Shown here piece after piece: positions 33,704 through 45,861 of a stretch of 64,000 nucleotides of DNA (position 1 is the first letter of the stretch; each line of letters starts with the position of its first letter). The DNA lies in assembly GCA_027422505.1 (NCBI GenBank), contig JAPQWV010000050.1, positions 3,348,001-3,412,000 of the forward strand, given 5' to 3'. Source of the DNA: Craterostigma plantagineum. Its lineage: Eukaryota > Streptophyta > Magnoliopsida > Lamiales > Linderniaceae. Under the pieces are notes generated by a model. It saw nothing but the letters and a program-made list of their open reading frames with translations. It had not been told where the DNA came from and did no database searches. The translations under genes were made by a program, and so were the position numbers.

Positions 33704-35464
33704 TTAGGAGCTTCGAGCCTCGAAAGACACCTTGTCGAGCCCAAGCGAGATTGAAATCTCCCACTTGGAACCGATTCGGGCTTTCGAGCTTCCAATCTTC
33801 GTTTCCCCCGAAGATTCTCCCTTCACAGCCTCAAGAGCTTCCTTCCAGGCTCTTAAACTGCTGTCCTTTCTATCCGCCTTGTCCTCCTTCGCACTCGAAG
33901 ACTCAGCACTGTGCAGAGCATCACCACAGTCAAGTTCTTTTCCTGAAACTTCAGCACCTTTCTCAGATTCTGTCGAGCTTTCTTGCTCAGATTCCACATC
34001 CATATCTGAGCTCTCATCCTCCTCGAAGCTTGACCTCACAAGTGGCTTCGACATGCTCTCATTCCTCGGCGAAGATGGCTCCACCTCGAGCTCAGAATCA
34101 GCCCCATCCGAGCTCAGTTTCTCCAAGCTCACAACAGCAGTTTTTGCTAAAACTGCTCCAAGCAAGGGTTTTGCAGCAGCTCGTTTCGCCCCCAAACGAG
34201 CTTTCTGTGGTTTCCCTTTCACCACATTTAACAGCCCATATTTCCTAGTTTCTTTAGGTATAGCTTTCATCACAGAACAGCCTTCCAAGACATAAATGCC
34301 ATGTCTCCGAAAACCGGACAGAATCAATCTTCTCTGTTTTGAAACTGTCAGTTTTCCAGCTGCGGCTCTTACGTTGTAGCCCTTCGAATCCAACTCTCCT
34401 ATGGATATCAAGTTCCTCCTCAAGTCAGGTACATACCTAACATCCTTAAGGATACCAACTGCACCAGATTTTAGCCTCAAAAGCACAGATCCAATTCCAC
34501 GAACCTTGCAAAACTTGCCATCACCAAGCTTCACCTTCTCAGCTGTTTCTTTGAATCCTTTCATCCAATCCTTGTTGCAAGTGATGTGATAGCTGCACCC
34601 TGAGTCAAGGATCCACTCCTTGTTCTCCACATGCTCAGACACATGCAAAACTTCAGCATCTTCATAACCATCACAAGCAAAATCTGCCACAGCTTTTCTA
34701 TTGCCTTGGTTCGAGTTTGATCCGATCCTCTTTGGACAAAACCTTCGAATGTGACCTTCCTCTTGACAGTGGAAGCATCTCAGAGGACCCCTAGCCCCAT
34801 TCACATCCTTTCCTTTGCCCTTCTTTTGAGGAAATTTGGCTTTCTCCTTGACAAGCAACATCTGCGCCGAATCTGAAATTTCTGCTATTTCAGAATTCTT
34901 CCTTGTGTTGAGCTGCCTCGAGCTCAACGCTGAGAGCACATCTTCAAGCTTCAAGGTCTCCCGACCATACAACAGAGCCTCCTTGAAGTGCTCATAACTC
35001 TTAGGCAGTGAGCAAAGCAATAGCAAAGCTTGATCTTCGTCCTTCAATTCCTCACCGATGTTTTCCAAATCCAAAATCAGTTTCGAGAATTGATCGATCT
35101 GATATTCCAAAGGCTGATCCTCTTCCATTCTAAACGTGTACAGAGCCTGCTTCAAGTATAGACGTCGAGCTAGGGACTTTGTCATATACAGTGCATCAAG
35201 TTTCTTCCACAGATCCTCAGCAGTGGTCTCCTTCGCAACCTTGCGAAGCACTTGATCACTCAAGCATAAGATCAACGTTGCATATGCTCGTTCCTTGAGC
35301 TTTTTCTTCACCTCTGCCGTCATATCCTTCGGTTCCATCTCTTTATCAGGCTTCAAAGCCTCCTCAAGACCTTTCTCAGTCAAAAGGGCCTTCATCTTCA
35401 ACTTCCAGAGACCGAAATCATTCGATCCGTTGAAGATCTCCATTTCGAGTCGAGTTGCTGCCAT
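33704..35464 (-). CDS. Copia gag-protease protein (gag-only element)
   Basis: 586 residues, intact. The N-terminal gag domain (MEIFNGSNDFGLWKLKMKAL, then DLWKKLDALYMTKS) is of the UBN2/retrotran_gag type. A CCHC knuckle CFHCQEEGHIRRFC lies at about residue 228, and the aspartic protease active site WILDSGCSYHIT at about 283. A Ser/Glu/Asp-rich tail of about 170 residues replaces the integrase part (after GAG-pre-integrase-like VKLGDGK and ...GYNVRAAAGKL). Gag forms the particle that packages element RNA; the protease matures it. The tail ends in a stop before the LTR. Only the gag-protease part was retained, yet the frame is clean, which suggests selection or recent origin. Confidence 0.9.
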   Translation of the reverse strand: MAATRLEMEIFNGSNDFGLWKLKMKALLTEKGLEEALKPDKEMEPKDMTAEVKKKLKERAYATLILCLSDQVLRKVAKETTAEDLWKKLDALYMTKSLARRLYLKQALYTFRMEEDQPLEYQIDQFSKLILDLENIGEELKDEDQALLLLCSLPKSYEHFKEALLYGRETLKLEDVLSALSSRQLNTRKNSEIAEISDSAQMLLVKEKAKFPQKKGKGKDVNGARGPLRCFHCQEEGHIRRFCPKRIGSNSNQGNRKAVADFACDGYEDAEVLHVSEHVENKEWILDSGCSYHITCNKDWMKGFKETAEKVKLGDGKFCKVRGIGSVLLRLKSGAVGILKDVRYVPDLRRNLISIGELDSKGYNVRAAAGKLTVSKQRRLILSGFRRHGIYVLEGCSVMKAIPKETRKYGLLNVVKGKPQKARLGAKRAAAKPLLGAVLAKTAVVSLEKLSSDGADSELEVEPSSPRNESMSKPLVRSSFEEDESSDMDVESEQESSTESEKGAEVSGKELDCGDALHSAESSSAKEDKADRKDSSLRAWKEALEAVKGESSGETKIGSSKARIGSKWEISISLGLDKVSFEARSS

Positions 35465-35506
35465 TCCTCTGAAGATCGCCTCGATCCGCAGCTACACCGC
35501 ACCAAT

Positions 35507-36226
35507 TGTTATGTAATCAGCTCCACTCAACTCGAAACTGATCAGAGAATACTCGCACACCCACCGATCAGCTCAATTCGAACTATCGCAGCTCGAATCA
35601 ACGCAAAACAGAACCGGAAAAACGCAGAAAATGACACAGAGTTTTAACGTGGTTCGGCAAACTTTGCCTACGTCCACGGACCAACAGAGCCTTCGATTCG
35701 ATTATCCACCAACTAGAGAGTTACAGACCTCCACGTATACTACAATTCTCTAGTTAACACCTTTCGCTAATTCTAACCCTAGCGAAAGATATGAGCTCTC
35801 AAAGTCGCCTCGCTGAAGCTTCGTTTCTGGTATTTATAATAGTTTCTTCAGCTGTTGTAAAGTCTCGATCATCATCAGCCGTTCGATCAGATCTCTCGCA
35901 TCCAACCGCCCTCATTAACCCGCAGCTTACACTGAAAGTGTTATTTCACTTATAGAATTGCTAAAGCAATTCTTCATGAGTTTAATCTCATCCGTCGGAT
36001 CATTAATAGCGCCACATCGGACGACCACTATTCAATCTGCCAACTATGAATCTCAGCCACGAGATGACGCGCGAACTAATCCGACGGTCCACAATATTCG
36101 CAGCTTAAACACTTCAGAAACAGAATTCTTCTTCAGTTCTTCAGCTGCTCTGCTGTGGTCGTCGGACCACTTTTCCGGCGACTTCCCGGACAACTCCGGC
36201 GAGTTCTTGGCACACACTTCCCAACA
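35507..36226 (-). repeat. LTR (5' in element orientation)
   Basis: 720 bp. The element's coding ATG lies about 40 bp inside it on the minus strand. The target duplication GATAC follows at 36227. Confidence 0.9.
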
Positions 36227-36231
36227 GATAC

Positions 36232-37371
36232 AAATTGTTTGCAATCACTTTCTTCATCTTTGTCTAGGGATTTCCATTATATTGCAAATTTTGTCTTATG
36301 GGCCGGACTTTTTTTGGGCCCATCGTGGCTATGGGCCTAAGGTTTTGGCCCATGCAATAATCGTCTTGGGGATTTCCACTATACTGCAAATTAATCTTCG
36401 CATAACAGTATAATTCATTTTTTTCGTTACAGTTTATTTCACATAAAGGGTGAGAAAAGAAACTACGCTATATTATTATTATATATGTACACGACGATTG
36501 ATGGTTAGTAAGTAGTATTACTATTTAATTTGTTGTTCTATAATGATGAGTTTTTCATTCGTTGATTTGATCGTCTATAAATAAATGGTCATGGCTTGAT
36601 TAGGAGTGGGCATGATTGAGTAAACAAAAAGGTAAGGCGTCCCAAGCGCTTATCAGTTGATTAAGGTTTGAGGAATACAACCTTTAATACTTTTATGTCA
36701 TTCGTGACAAAAGCTTGGAAATTCTCTAATCGAGGGGTCAACTAATTCAAGTTTGACTTTTAGTGGCTCTATGAGGCGAGGCTATAAGCTCGATGGATGC
36801 AACAGTTCTAACGATCCATACAACGTTCGAAACGAACCATGCATTTAGCATAGGACAGATAAAGAACAGCCGTTAGAAAAATGTAAATATAAATATAAAA
36901 CTTTTTTTACGACTTTGTACATATATGGTTTAGTCTTAAACCCTCGAGCTCACAAAAATTAACTTTATTCATGGTCAAAAGAATGCCAGTGAAGCACGTG
37001 AAATAAAACTATTGTTCTTGAGAACTGGGCAATGAATAAAAAAATTTCCCAAGTCAAACTTCCTTATCACTAAACCCCTTAATTTAATTTACAGAAAGTA
37101 GTTTTTTGGAGGTATTTATAATCAAGAACCGACTTCTAGAAACTCGTTGATCATCTAATATAGAGGTAATAAAAGCAGCTAATTGGTCTTAAATATTATT
37201 TAATTTTCGAATAACTTGCGCCTCTAGACGTGGTGTGCCAGCCAAGCCATAATATCCTCGAGCAAAAAACCCCTTTTTTCCCTTTTATGTTATTTGTACC
37301 ATCGATCGATTCTTTGTTCTCTCTCCAAAGTTGTTCGAAGACTTCTCTTGTTTCCTTTTTCCCACAACAAA
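36232..37371. other. Intergenic, upstream of the P450
   Basis: No gene seen. AT-rich with ordinary composition. The P450 start ATG at 37372 follows a pyrimidine-rich leader. Confidence 0.5.
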
Positions 37372-39237
37372 ATGATCGAATATTTCGCCGGAGAATGGCC
37401 GCCGTACGCCATCATTACCTCACTGTCGCTGGCCGCCGTCGCCCTCTCTCTTGCAATATTAATACTCGGCAAGAAAAGTCGCAAGTCAAAGCCACCGCCG
37501 TCACTTCCGCCTGGGACACGTGGCTTTCCGATCATCGGCCACAGCATAAGCTTGTACAACGCCGCCGCGAGCCCCCACCCTCATCGCTTCGTCGAGCAAC
37601 AGGCCGCACGGTATTATAATATGAATGATATAATAAATCGAGCTTTATCTTTTCGCTGATTCTTACGTCGTCGAAGAAATAAATCATGGGCAGATTTGGG
37701 AAGATCTTCTCTTGCAGCTTATTCGGCCGGAGGGCGGTGGTCTCCGCCGACCCATATTTCAACCGATTCGTTATGCAGAACGAGGGCAAGTCGAGCTACC
37801 CAAAATCCTTCAGGGATTTGGTTGGCAAGGACGGCGTCATCACCGCCCACGGCGAGCAGCAGCGGCGGCTCCACGGCGTCGCTTCTAACATGATGAGGCT
37901 CGAGAATCTCAGGCTCCATTTCTTGCCGGAAGTTCAGGCTGTAATGAAGGAGATGGTCGTCGCCGGCCTTAGCGACGGCGAGGTTGTACTTCTGCAAGAC
38001 GTTTGTCGGAAGGTGGCCATAAATTTGATGGCCAATCAGCTCCTTGGGACGTCGTCGGCGACGGAGGTGGAGGAGATTGCTCGGTGGTTCTCGGACTTTG
38101 CCGATGGGTGCCTTTCGGTCCCGGTCAGCCTGCCCGGGTTCGCTTATTACAGAGCCATGAAGGTTTGTTGTAGCTTTATTATATTTTATTATAATCTTTT
38201 ATAATAGATGTGATATAGATGTGTATGAGCGCTAACTCACCCAAAATTTTAGTCCTATAATTGTGGCTTTTCTTTAAAAAACTAGTCAGAGTAACCTAGA
38301 GTGATTTAATTTTACGAAATTCGATTCCTTTTCTCCTATAACTTGTTACTGTTTAGAACTAATTCAGTATGTTTACACTGTTTATGATTCTGAATTGTTT
38401 TTGTAATGCTTTTCCTATTTAAGTAGTCATTTCACATTATAGTGCAGTGCATGAGGTTAACTATCTATAATTATTTATATTAATAAATAACTTATTATAT
38501 TATTAGGTAGTGTGATAGTGAGTAGTTTTGATGTATTTATTTTCTTAATTCATAATTATATAAGATATATAACGTTCTTGCTGAAAAATCATTTCTTTTT
38601 TCTTTTACTGGAAATCAATCAACAAATAGTAGGAAAATTACAGGAAGGACTATTTATTATAAATTGTATAAAACATATTAACCTAGTTCCTGAACAAGTT
38701 AGAGGACGAAAAAAATAAATCGCGTAGAAGTTATAGGACTACTACAATGGTAGAAGACAATTTAGAGGACATAAAAACGAATTTCGTGAAAAAGTTATAA
38801 GACTAAGATTTAATTTTACTCGGTGCGTTAAAATTTTCTCAATTTTACAGGCGAGAGAGAACATCATAGGTAGAATCAACAAAACGATCGCCGACCATCG
38901 AAGGACGGGAGGTAATTCGATAGGCAACGGCGTCATCAGAAGGCTACTCGACGAAGAAACCCTACCCGACGAAGCAGTGGCCGATTTCATCATAAACCTT
39001 CTCTTCGCCGGGAACGAAACGACCGCCAAGACAATGCTCTTCGCCGTCTATTTCCTCACACGTTGTCCCAATGCCTTGAACAAAATTATGGTATTAAAAT
39101 TGTACACACTCATACATATATTACTGGTTGTTTTACCCCATGCAATGCATAGTATTGATGATATGTTATTATTGCATATTAATAAAATCAATAATTTTTT
39201 AAATACTTTTTGAATTTATAATAATTACCTATTATAG

Positions 39238-39279
<42 letters not shown>

Positions 39280-39965
39280 GTAGGAGGAGCAGCAAAGGAT
39301 TAGAAGTGAAAAGGGAAGCTTAGAGGAGATGCTTTCATGGCAAGATTACAAAGCAATGCCTTTCACTCAATGTGTAAGCACAAGCTTGTAATTATTGTCC
39401 TCTTCTTCGATGCATTACTCTAATTTAATCGATTTCTTCGAATTTTTTCTTGTAGGCGATAGATGAGACTCTTCGACTAGGCGGAATTGCGATTTGGCTG
39501 ATGAGGGAAGCCATTGAAGACGTAGAGTATCAAGGCATGTTTTTACAACTCAATGCACACAACACATGAAATGAAACCCTTTTTGTCAGATTTTTGAATA
39601 TTTGTTAAGGTATTTTCTGCGCAGATTATGTAATACCGAAAGGTAGCTTCGTCGTACCGTTTCTTTCTGTGGTTCATTTGAGTGAAGATGTGTATGAAGA
39701 TGCGCTTAGCTTCAATCCATGGAGATGGGAGCTTCAAGAAAATCAGGTTTGGCGCTACCTATATATTTACATGAATTTTTACGTATATGAATTAACAAAA
39801 TTTCTTTGAAAAAAAAATTGAGAATTGTTATTAATAGGAAAAAAGAAATTGGAGGACGAGTCCGTATTTTGCACCGTTCGGCGGAGGGAGTAGGTTTTGC
39901 CCGGGAGCTGAATTGGCTCGTCTTCAAATTGCAATGTTCCTACATTACTTCCTCAACACATTCAG
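37372..39965 (+). CDS. Cytochrome P450, CYP724-like (CYP85 clan), 3' exon not found
   Basis: Seven exons: 37372-37610, 37694-38162, 38851-39090, 39284-39373, 39456-39534, 39625-39746 and 39838-39965. They give a Pro hinge after a membrane anchor (KPPPSLPPGTRGFPIIG), SYPKSFRDLVGKDGVITAHG, I-helix LLFAGNETTAKT, ExxR in DETLRLGG, FNPWRW and the haem loop FGGGSRFCPGAELA. Similarity is greatest to CYP724A-type enzymes, whose relatives act in brassinosteroid side-chain oxidation at the ER. Intron 5 has a GC donor (CAAG|GCATGT). The final exon, usually about 30 residues after the haem loop, could not be found before 42069, and two or three residues after MQNEGK look deleted. It may be a decaying copy. 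Phase at 39965 is two bases into an Arg codon. Confidence 0.75.
39240..39277. repeat. (AT)n microsatellite in P450 intron 3
   Basis: About 19 AT dinucleotides, just before the acceptor of exon 4. Confidence 0.95.
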
Positions 39966-40608
39966 GTATATATTACTTAAAATATTACAGATTTTTATCT
40001 TTTATTTTAAATGTTACAACAAAAAATAATATATATTTTTTTTCTGAGTTAGTGATTTTTTACTCCCCTTACACAAAACATCATCCAAAAAAAATTTAAG
40101 ATTTGCTCCCCTTAATGAAATATTGAATTTTTTTTCAGAAATTCGACAATAAGGATCCATTTAAAATAAAGTTTAAAAATACTCCCCCTTCACAAGTGCG
40201 CTCGCATTTTAATTCTGTAAAATACTCCCCCTTGATTACTGCCTCAGCAAATTTTACAAAGATTTTAGTTCCCCTCCCCTTTCTTTGTGAAAGTTGCCTA
40301 AGATAATCAAGGTTTCTCCCCCTATATACATAAAAGTTTCGAAAAATACCTAAACTGAGCTTTATTAATTCTAGACCTTAGCGTCGTAGCATGAGTTGTA
40401 CTTAGTTCGAGTTAAAGAAACAAACAGAAGAAAGTAAGACATAACATAAAAGTAAAATAAATACTAGAAAATACGGGTTGGAATTAGTAATGCCGCATAG
40501 ATATGAATTAAGTTTCAAAACGGGACAATTGACTTAGTAATTGAGATTGAGCATGCCTATAGACACTAAAAATGTGTTTAGCTAAGTACAAATTGTAAGT
40601 CATGGAGA

Positions 40609-40659
<51 letters not shown>

Positions 40660-42068
40660 ATTGCTTATCTAGACAAGTAGACATGGACTTGAAATAATAT
40701 GACCGACGTTTTAATACAGCTTGCAAGAGATGAGGATAGAAAACGTTGGATTCAAGTATAATTGTTAATGGCATCCAATTATTTATTAATTGGTCATTCA
40801 ATGTGCAAATAATAATAAATTAAGTGGTTCTTCTTGAAGAATGGGTAAATAATTTGTGCAAATATATTCCAAGGTTTTTTTCACCCCTTAGAGAGTTAAG
40901 CAGGTGCCAATAGCAGCACCTTGTAGTTTCCGTTACGTAGAATCGAGCAAATAATTGATGCACGGAACTATATAAAAGTGTGAAGAATAATGATGTAATG
41001 ATTAATATTTGATAGTAATGCACATTAAATGAGGAAGAAATAATACATCGTAACGTCCGAATGAGGAAAAAGTTGATAAAATGGTAATCGGTCCAATGGA
41101 ATTAAAAAGATATGGTGGTGACGAGAGGATGGTGAATAAAACGTGATATGTATATATTATTATATCGTACGGATCCGATTTGGATATAACTAAAGTGAAA
41201 AAAAATTAAAAAGAGGAAAAGCAAGATTAAAATTTAAGTTTACGTAATTTCATATATCGATTATATAAGTAGAAAACGGCATGAATTTGCGCAACTTATA
41301 AGGTCGCGATGTCACGTTTAATTATATAATCTCTCATAATAACAAATAAACATTTTCTTTTTCATAGGTAACAAGAAAATAACACATGTGAATATCATTC
41401 ATAGTTGAATTTTGCAAACCCGTTGTGCGTAACAACGAAGACTTTAGAGCCATATGGTGACATCCCAAATTTTTTTAAACTACTATCATAGTATCATTCA
41501 TTAAATTTTGTCCATGAGATATAACTTTTTCTTTCACTCTCCTACCCATAAATTAAATTGAGAGCTATCAAATGTTACATGTAATGTGGAAGAATGATAG
41601 AAACAGGTCGTACAGTCATAAATTCTTAACCTAATTATTAACGTACTTAGACATTGTACGGCAATTTAGTGACTTCACTCGCTATTACACCGCCCGCCAT
41701 GCAAGCGCTATGTGATAAGAATCTGAGTCTGAAGTCATATGATTCATGCATGTTTGAATGTCTATACATATATTGAAATAATAATAACTAATCCAAAGGT
41801 GACGAAATAAAATTGAATATTCATAACTTGTCCTTTTGGCTCTATTATATAATACACGTACGCAACACCATCTCTTTTCCTTAGCGTACAGGTCGATCTC
41901 AAACCATCTCGCTTGAACAAGACACTTCTTCTCATTGAAAGCTCACATTGTACAAAAATATATGTGTGAACTCATATCATTCCATTAAATTCCGTACTGT
42001 CCCATTATAAATCTCACAACCTTTAGCTATATATATTTAAATATCATAATTAATTAAACGACAACAAT
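39966..42068. other. Gene-poor 2.1 kb with an (AT)n tract
   Basis: No gene seen and no P450 terminal exon. An (AT)n tract lies at about 40616-40656. The stretch 40060-40330 repeats ACTCCCCCTT-like words (TACTCCCC, ATACTCCCCCTT, TTTCTCCCCC), possibly remnant repeat sequence. The last about 150 bp are the leader of the alpha-galactosidase gene. Confidence 0.5.
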
Positions 42069-44812
42069 ATGGGTTGTAGAAGGGCTTGGCTTGTGATTCT
42101 AGCTATGTGGTGCGTTTTGTTCGATGGGCATAATTTCTTGACCCCGAAAAATGAGACTAATTACGGTGGGGATCGAATGTTTCGTTCGAAACTCGTCGAG
42201 AATGGTCTGGGTCGTGTTCCACCCATGGGGTACGATAAGAGAATAATCAAGATTCAATTTTTATTCATTTATTACACTCATAATTTAATGTTTATGCATA
42301 TACTAAGCTAAACTCGAGTTGGGCCTTAAATTTTAAAAAATGGGATTTTTTAAGTTTCATCTATGATTCAGGTGGAACAGTTGGAATCACTTTCAGTGCA
42401 GTATTGATGAGGCCTTGATAAAGCAGACGGGTAAGGAATATGATATTAGCTTTTTTCTCTCTACTTTGTGACACAAGTTCTTGATTTATGGAAGAGGTAA
42501 TAATTTTATAATATTGCCTCTCTTTTATTTGCAGCTGACGCTCTTGTCTCGACTGGGCTCGCTTCTCTTGGTTACAAGTTCGTAAATCTTGGTATGTACG
42601 TAAGAAATCAATTCTTGGATTTATTTTTCGTGACACAATTATGAATACTTCTTAACATTCCATATATGGTGTGTGCCTTTAGATGATTGCTGGGCAGAAC
42701 AGAACCGAGATTCCAAGGTATGATATGACGATATCCAAAGATCAAGAATTCAATCATCTAAAAAAAAAACAAACATATATTTCTAACATTATATATGCAA
42801 AATAATTGCAGGGGAACTTGGTGGGAAGATACTCAACTTTCCCTTATGGAATCAAAGCCTTGGCTGATTATGTTCATGGGAAAGGATTGAAGCTAGGGAT
42901 TTACTCCGACGCCGGGTTATAATAGTAACACTTTTCTTCTCAACATATAAATCGTTAGTAAGTTTTCGAACGAAACATTTCGTCGCAATTTTTTGCGCAG
43001 ATTTCAGACATGCAGCAAGCAAATGCCGGGATCGCTCGATCACGAAGAACAAGACGCAAACACATTTGCTTCGTGGGTACGAAAAAGCTTCCGTTTTTTT
43101 TTTATATAACTTTTTCGCCGCTAAACGCTTGATTTTTCGGCAACTTTTGCAGGAAGTTGATTACTTGAAATACGATAATTGCTTCAACAATAATCTCAGC
43201 CCTAAGGATAGGTAAAAAAAATTATCCTTTTTGGGTTTTCTTTTTCTTTTATTACTACATATGATCTTTTAATGATTTGTCTGAAAATAGGTATGTTAAG
43301 ATGGGTAATGCTCTGCAAAACTCAGGGAGGGATATATTCTACTCTATGTGTGAATGGTGAGACACTCTCATCATACGCAAAAGATATCACCATAGTTAAT
43401 GCAAAGATCACCATTTTCAAATGTCCTTGTTTTTTTCTAGTCCGAAAATAACGAAAATAAAATAAAATAAAATAAATTCGTCGCAAACTTCGAAAATTCC
43501 CTTTCCGTTACAGGGGAGAAGAAGATCCCGCGACGTGGGGAAAGTATGTAGGGAACAGCTGGCGAACGAGCGGCGATATTAGCGACGACTGGGGAAGGTA
43601 TTAGGTATTTATTTCGTTATTAGATCGATTATATATATCGAAGGGTGTTTTTTGTTTTTGCGACGATTCTCTTCTTAAGTAAATCGATCGGGCTTCAGCA
43701 TGACTTCTCGGGCTGACGAGAACGACAAATGGGCCGCCTACGCCGGGCCCGGCGGATGGAACGGTGAGAAAGCGGGCTAATAAACTTTACGTTAAAATGT
43801 CGTTTTTTTATTTATTTTCTAATCGTTCGTTCGAATCGGTTAGATCCCGACATGTTAGAAGTTGGCAACGGGGGAATGAATTTCGAAGAATACAGAGCCC
43901 ATTTCAGCATATGGGCTCTGGCAAAAGTAATGAGTTACAATTTCTTTTCATTTTTCCTTTTTTTGGGGGGTGACGATCTTCTTTTCTTTCTGATTTATGG
44001 GTTTCAGGCGCCGTTGCTCATAGGGTGCGACCTTCGTTCGGTCGACGGCTCGAGCCTTTCGATACTTAGCAATAAAGAAGTCATCGCCGTGAACCAAGGT
44101 GCGCAAATTCTAAAAAACAGTAAAACAGTAAGAAAAATTTTCCGAGCATAAATAAGCCTATAGCCGATTGAGTAGAATAACTCGGGAAAATAAGAACTCA
44201 TTGCCGTGAACCAATGTGCGCAAATTTTAAAACATTAAGAGAAGTCAGAAAATTCTTTGCTGATGTCCCTAAGGGCAAGATCTAATCCTTGGAGTGTGTG
44301 GCATAAGCTCATAAGCCCTTAAAAAATATAACGAATCTTTATAACGAATAACTTTTAATTCTATAAATGCAGATAAGCTCGGAGTTCAAGGGAAGAAGCT
44401 GAAGAGCGACGGAACGTTAGAGGTTAGCGCGTAATAAACTCTTACCGAAGGGACATATACGTAAATACGTACTCACACGGGGGCGTCGTTGTTATTACGA
44501 TAAAAAGGTATGGGGAGGACCGCTTCATGGGAACAGATACGCCGTTGTTTTATGGAACAGAGGATCCTCGGAAACGACCATTACTGCTTACTGGTCCGAT
44601 TTAGGGCTCGACTCGTCGGCCGTCGTGGATGTTAGAGATTTGTGGGAGGTATTTTTTTTAATAATTTTTACGCGACGAATAATACTAATATTATATTGAT
44701 TATAACGATTTTAAAAAAACGTCAGCATTCGACGAGGAGATCGGTGCAAGGGCAGATATCTGCGAGCGTAACGTCTCATGGCGTTAAGATGTATCGTTTG
44801 TCGTATAAATGA
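42069..44812 (+). CDS. Alpha-galactosidase (GH27)
   Basis: Fifteen exons joining to a 405-residue frame: 42069-42229, 42372-42430, 42535-42591, 42683-42717, 42812-42915, 43001-43076, 43153-43211, 43291-43356, 43514-43597, 43699-43763, 43844-43926, 44008-44098, 44373-44422, 44508-44648, 44726-44812. A hydrophobic N-terminus ([15 protein letters not shown]) is a likely signal peptide. GH27 motifs in order are [35 protein letters not shown], the nucleophile Asp in YLKYDNC and the acid/base Asp in [13 protein letters not shown]. It hydrolyses terminal alpha-1,6-galactosyl groups of raffinose oligosaccharides, galactomannans or glycolipids, probably in the wall or vacuole. All splice sites fit GT-AG and the summed length is a multiple of three, so it appears intact. 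Confidence 0.9.
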
Positions 44813-45861
44813 GATTTGACGAAGTTAGTATTAGTTAGTACAAAATAATGAAGCTGTGATAGTACTATTATATTGTGTGCTTATGTAATGATCCCTTACA
44901 TTACACCAATAGAGCCTATTGCCTTCATAATGCAAGAAACAGAAATATAGAAACACAAATCATTTGTTAGTTGCTATGAATATTATAATAACTGGTTAGT
45001 ATGTCTAATGGATCACTCTATTGATACCAATTGCATTTAGTTTGAAGTCCATTTGAACTCTTACATGTTATCAGGCAAATTAGGTTAATACATCTCATAT
45101 AATGTACATTGATTTTAGGTTGAGTGTCCATTTGAACACCTTGCAACAATTAATAATAGCACAAGGCAATAGGCAAAACAAAGGCAGCATATATATACAT
45201 GACTCTAACAGCTCATTTATTACAAAGGTTGCATACTTTACGTGGCTTTTAACATATTAAACGAAAGAGAGACATCTACAAATGCAACGAATAATCCAAT
45301 AAGTGGGTGTTTGTGTGTGTTGGTTATACAAAGCAATTTGGCTAATTAATGGATTGCATGTGCTTAGATTTTGACATAATCCAATTACATACTCGGCATG
45401 CAATATAAATTGATTAATGATGATGCGATGTGTATACAAGTACATAAACGTCCTTATTACCACTAGCAACTCTCTCCTTTAAAAACCTCTTTCCTGGGCT
45501 CGCTTTAGCATTAAATGATTCTCACCAGCATTTCCCCACCTTCGTACATCAACTATCACTCACAGTACTGTAATAAAGAGATTGTATATTCATGTAAAAT
45601 AGATGCATGCTTTTACATGCTAATCAGTCAAACTCACGAGGTTTTATTCATTCCCCACGCAGACTCCATTTTTTTTCCACTTACCCTAACTTTTCAATAT
45701 AATATCATCATCCCCTATCCCTTTTCCACACAACTTGCAAGATAACCTTTTTAACATCTTGTAACAAAAATCTATATATACACAAACTCTCCAAGCTATA
45801 TTCGCATATATCTCAATACACTAATAATAACCCTATCCTTTAAGCAACGACGACGACGAAG
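44813..45861. other. Intergenic between alpha-galactosidase and ABCG gene
   Basis: No gene or repeat recognised. TATATATACAC at about 45772-45782 could serve the ABCG promoter. Confidence 0.5.

Larger units (their letters stand above)
32762..36226 (-). mobile_element. Non-autonomous Copia-type LTR retrotransposon with gag-protease only (TR-GAG-like)
   Basis: 720-bp LTRs at 32762-33481 and 35507-36226 begin TGTTATG and end CCCAACA on the plus strand. The 5-bp target duplication GATAC flanks them (32757-32761, 36227-36231). I see three substitutions between the LTRs, so it is young. The interior is about 2 kb and contains a single minus-strand frame (gag and protease). No integrase, reverse transcriptase or RNase H is present. 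A purine-rich CCCAAGGTGGAG stretch precedes the minus-strand 3' LTR. It must be mobilised by an autonomous Copia element. Confidence 0.9.

Noticed and set aside
33688..34295. Ser/Pro-rich plus-strand frames
   Set aside because: Antisense shadows of the gag-protease frame at 33704-35464.
40060..40330. Repeated ACTCCCCC words as a possible terminal P450 exon or element
   Set aside because: No frame continuing the P450 and no defined ends or target duplication.
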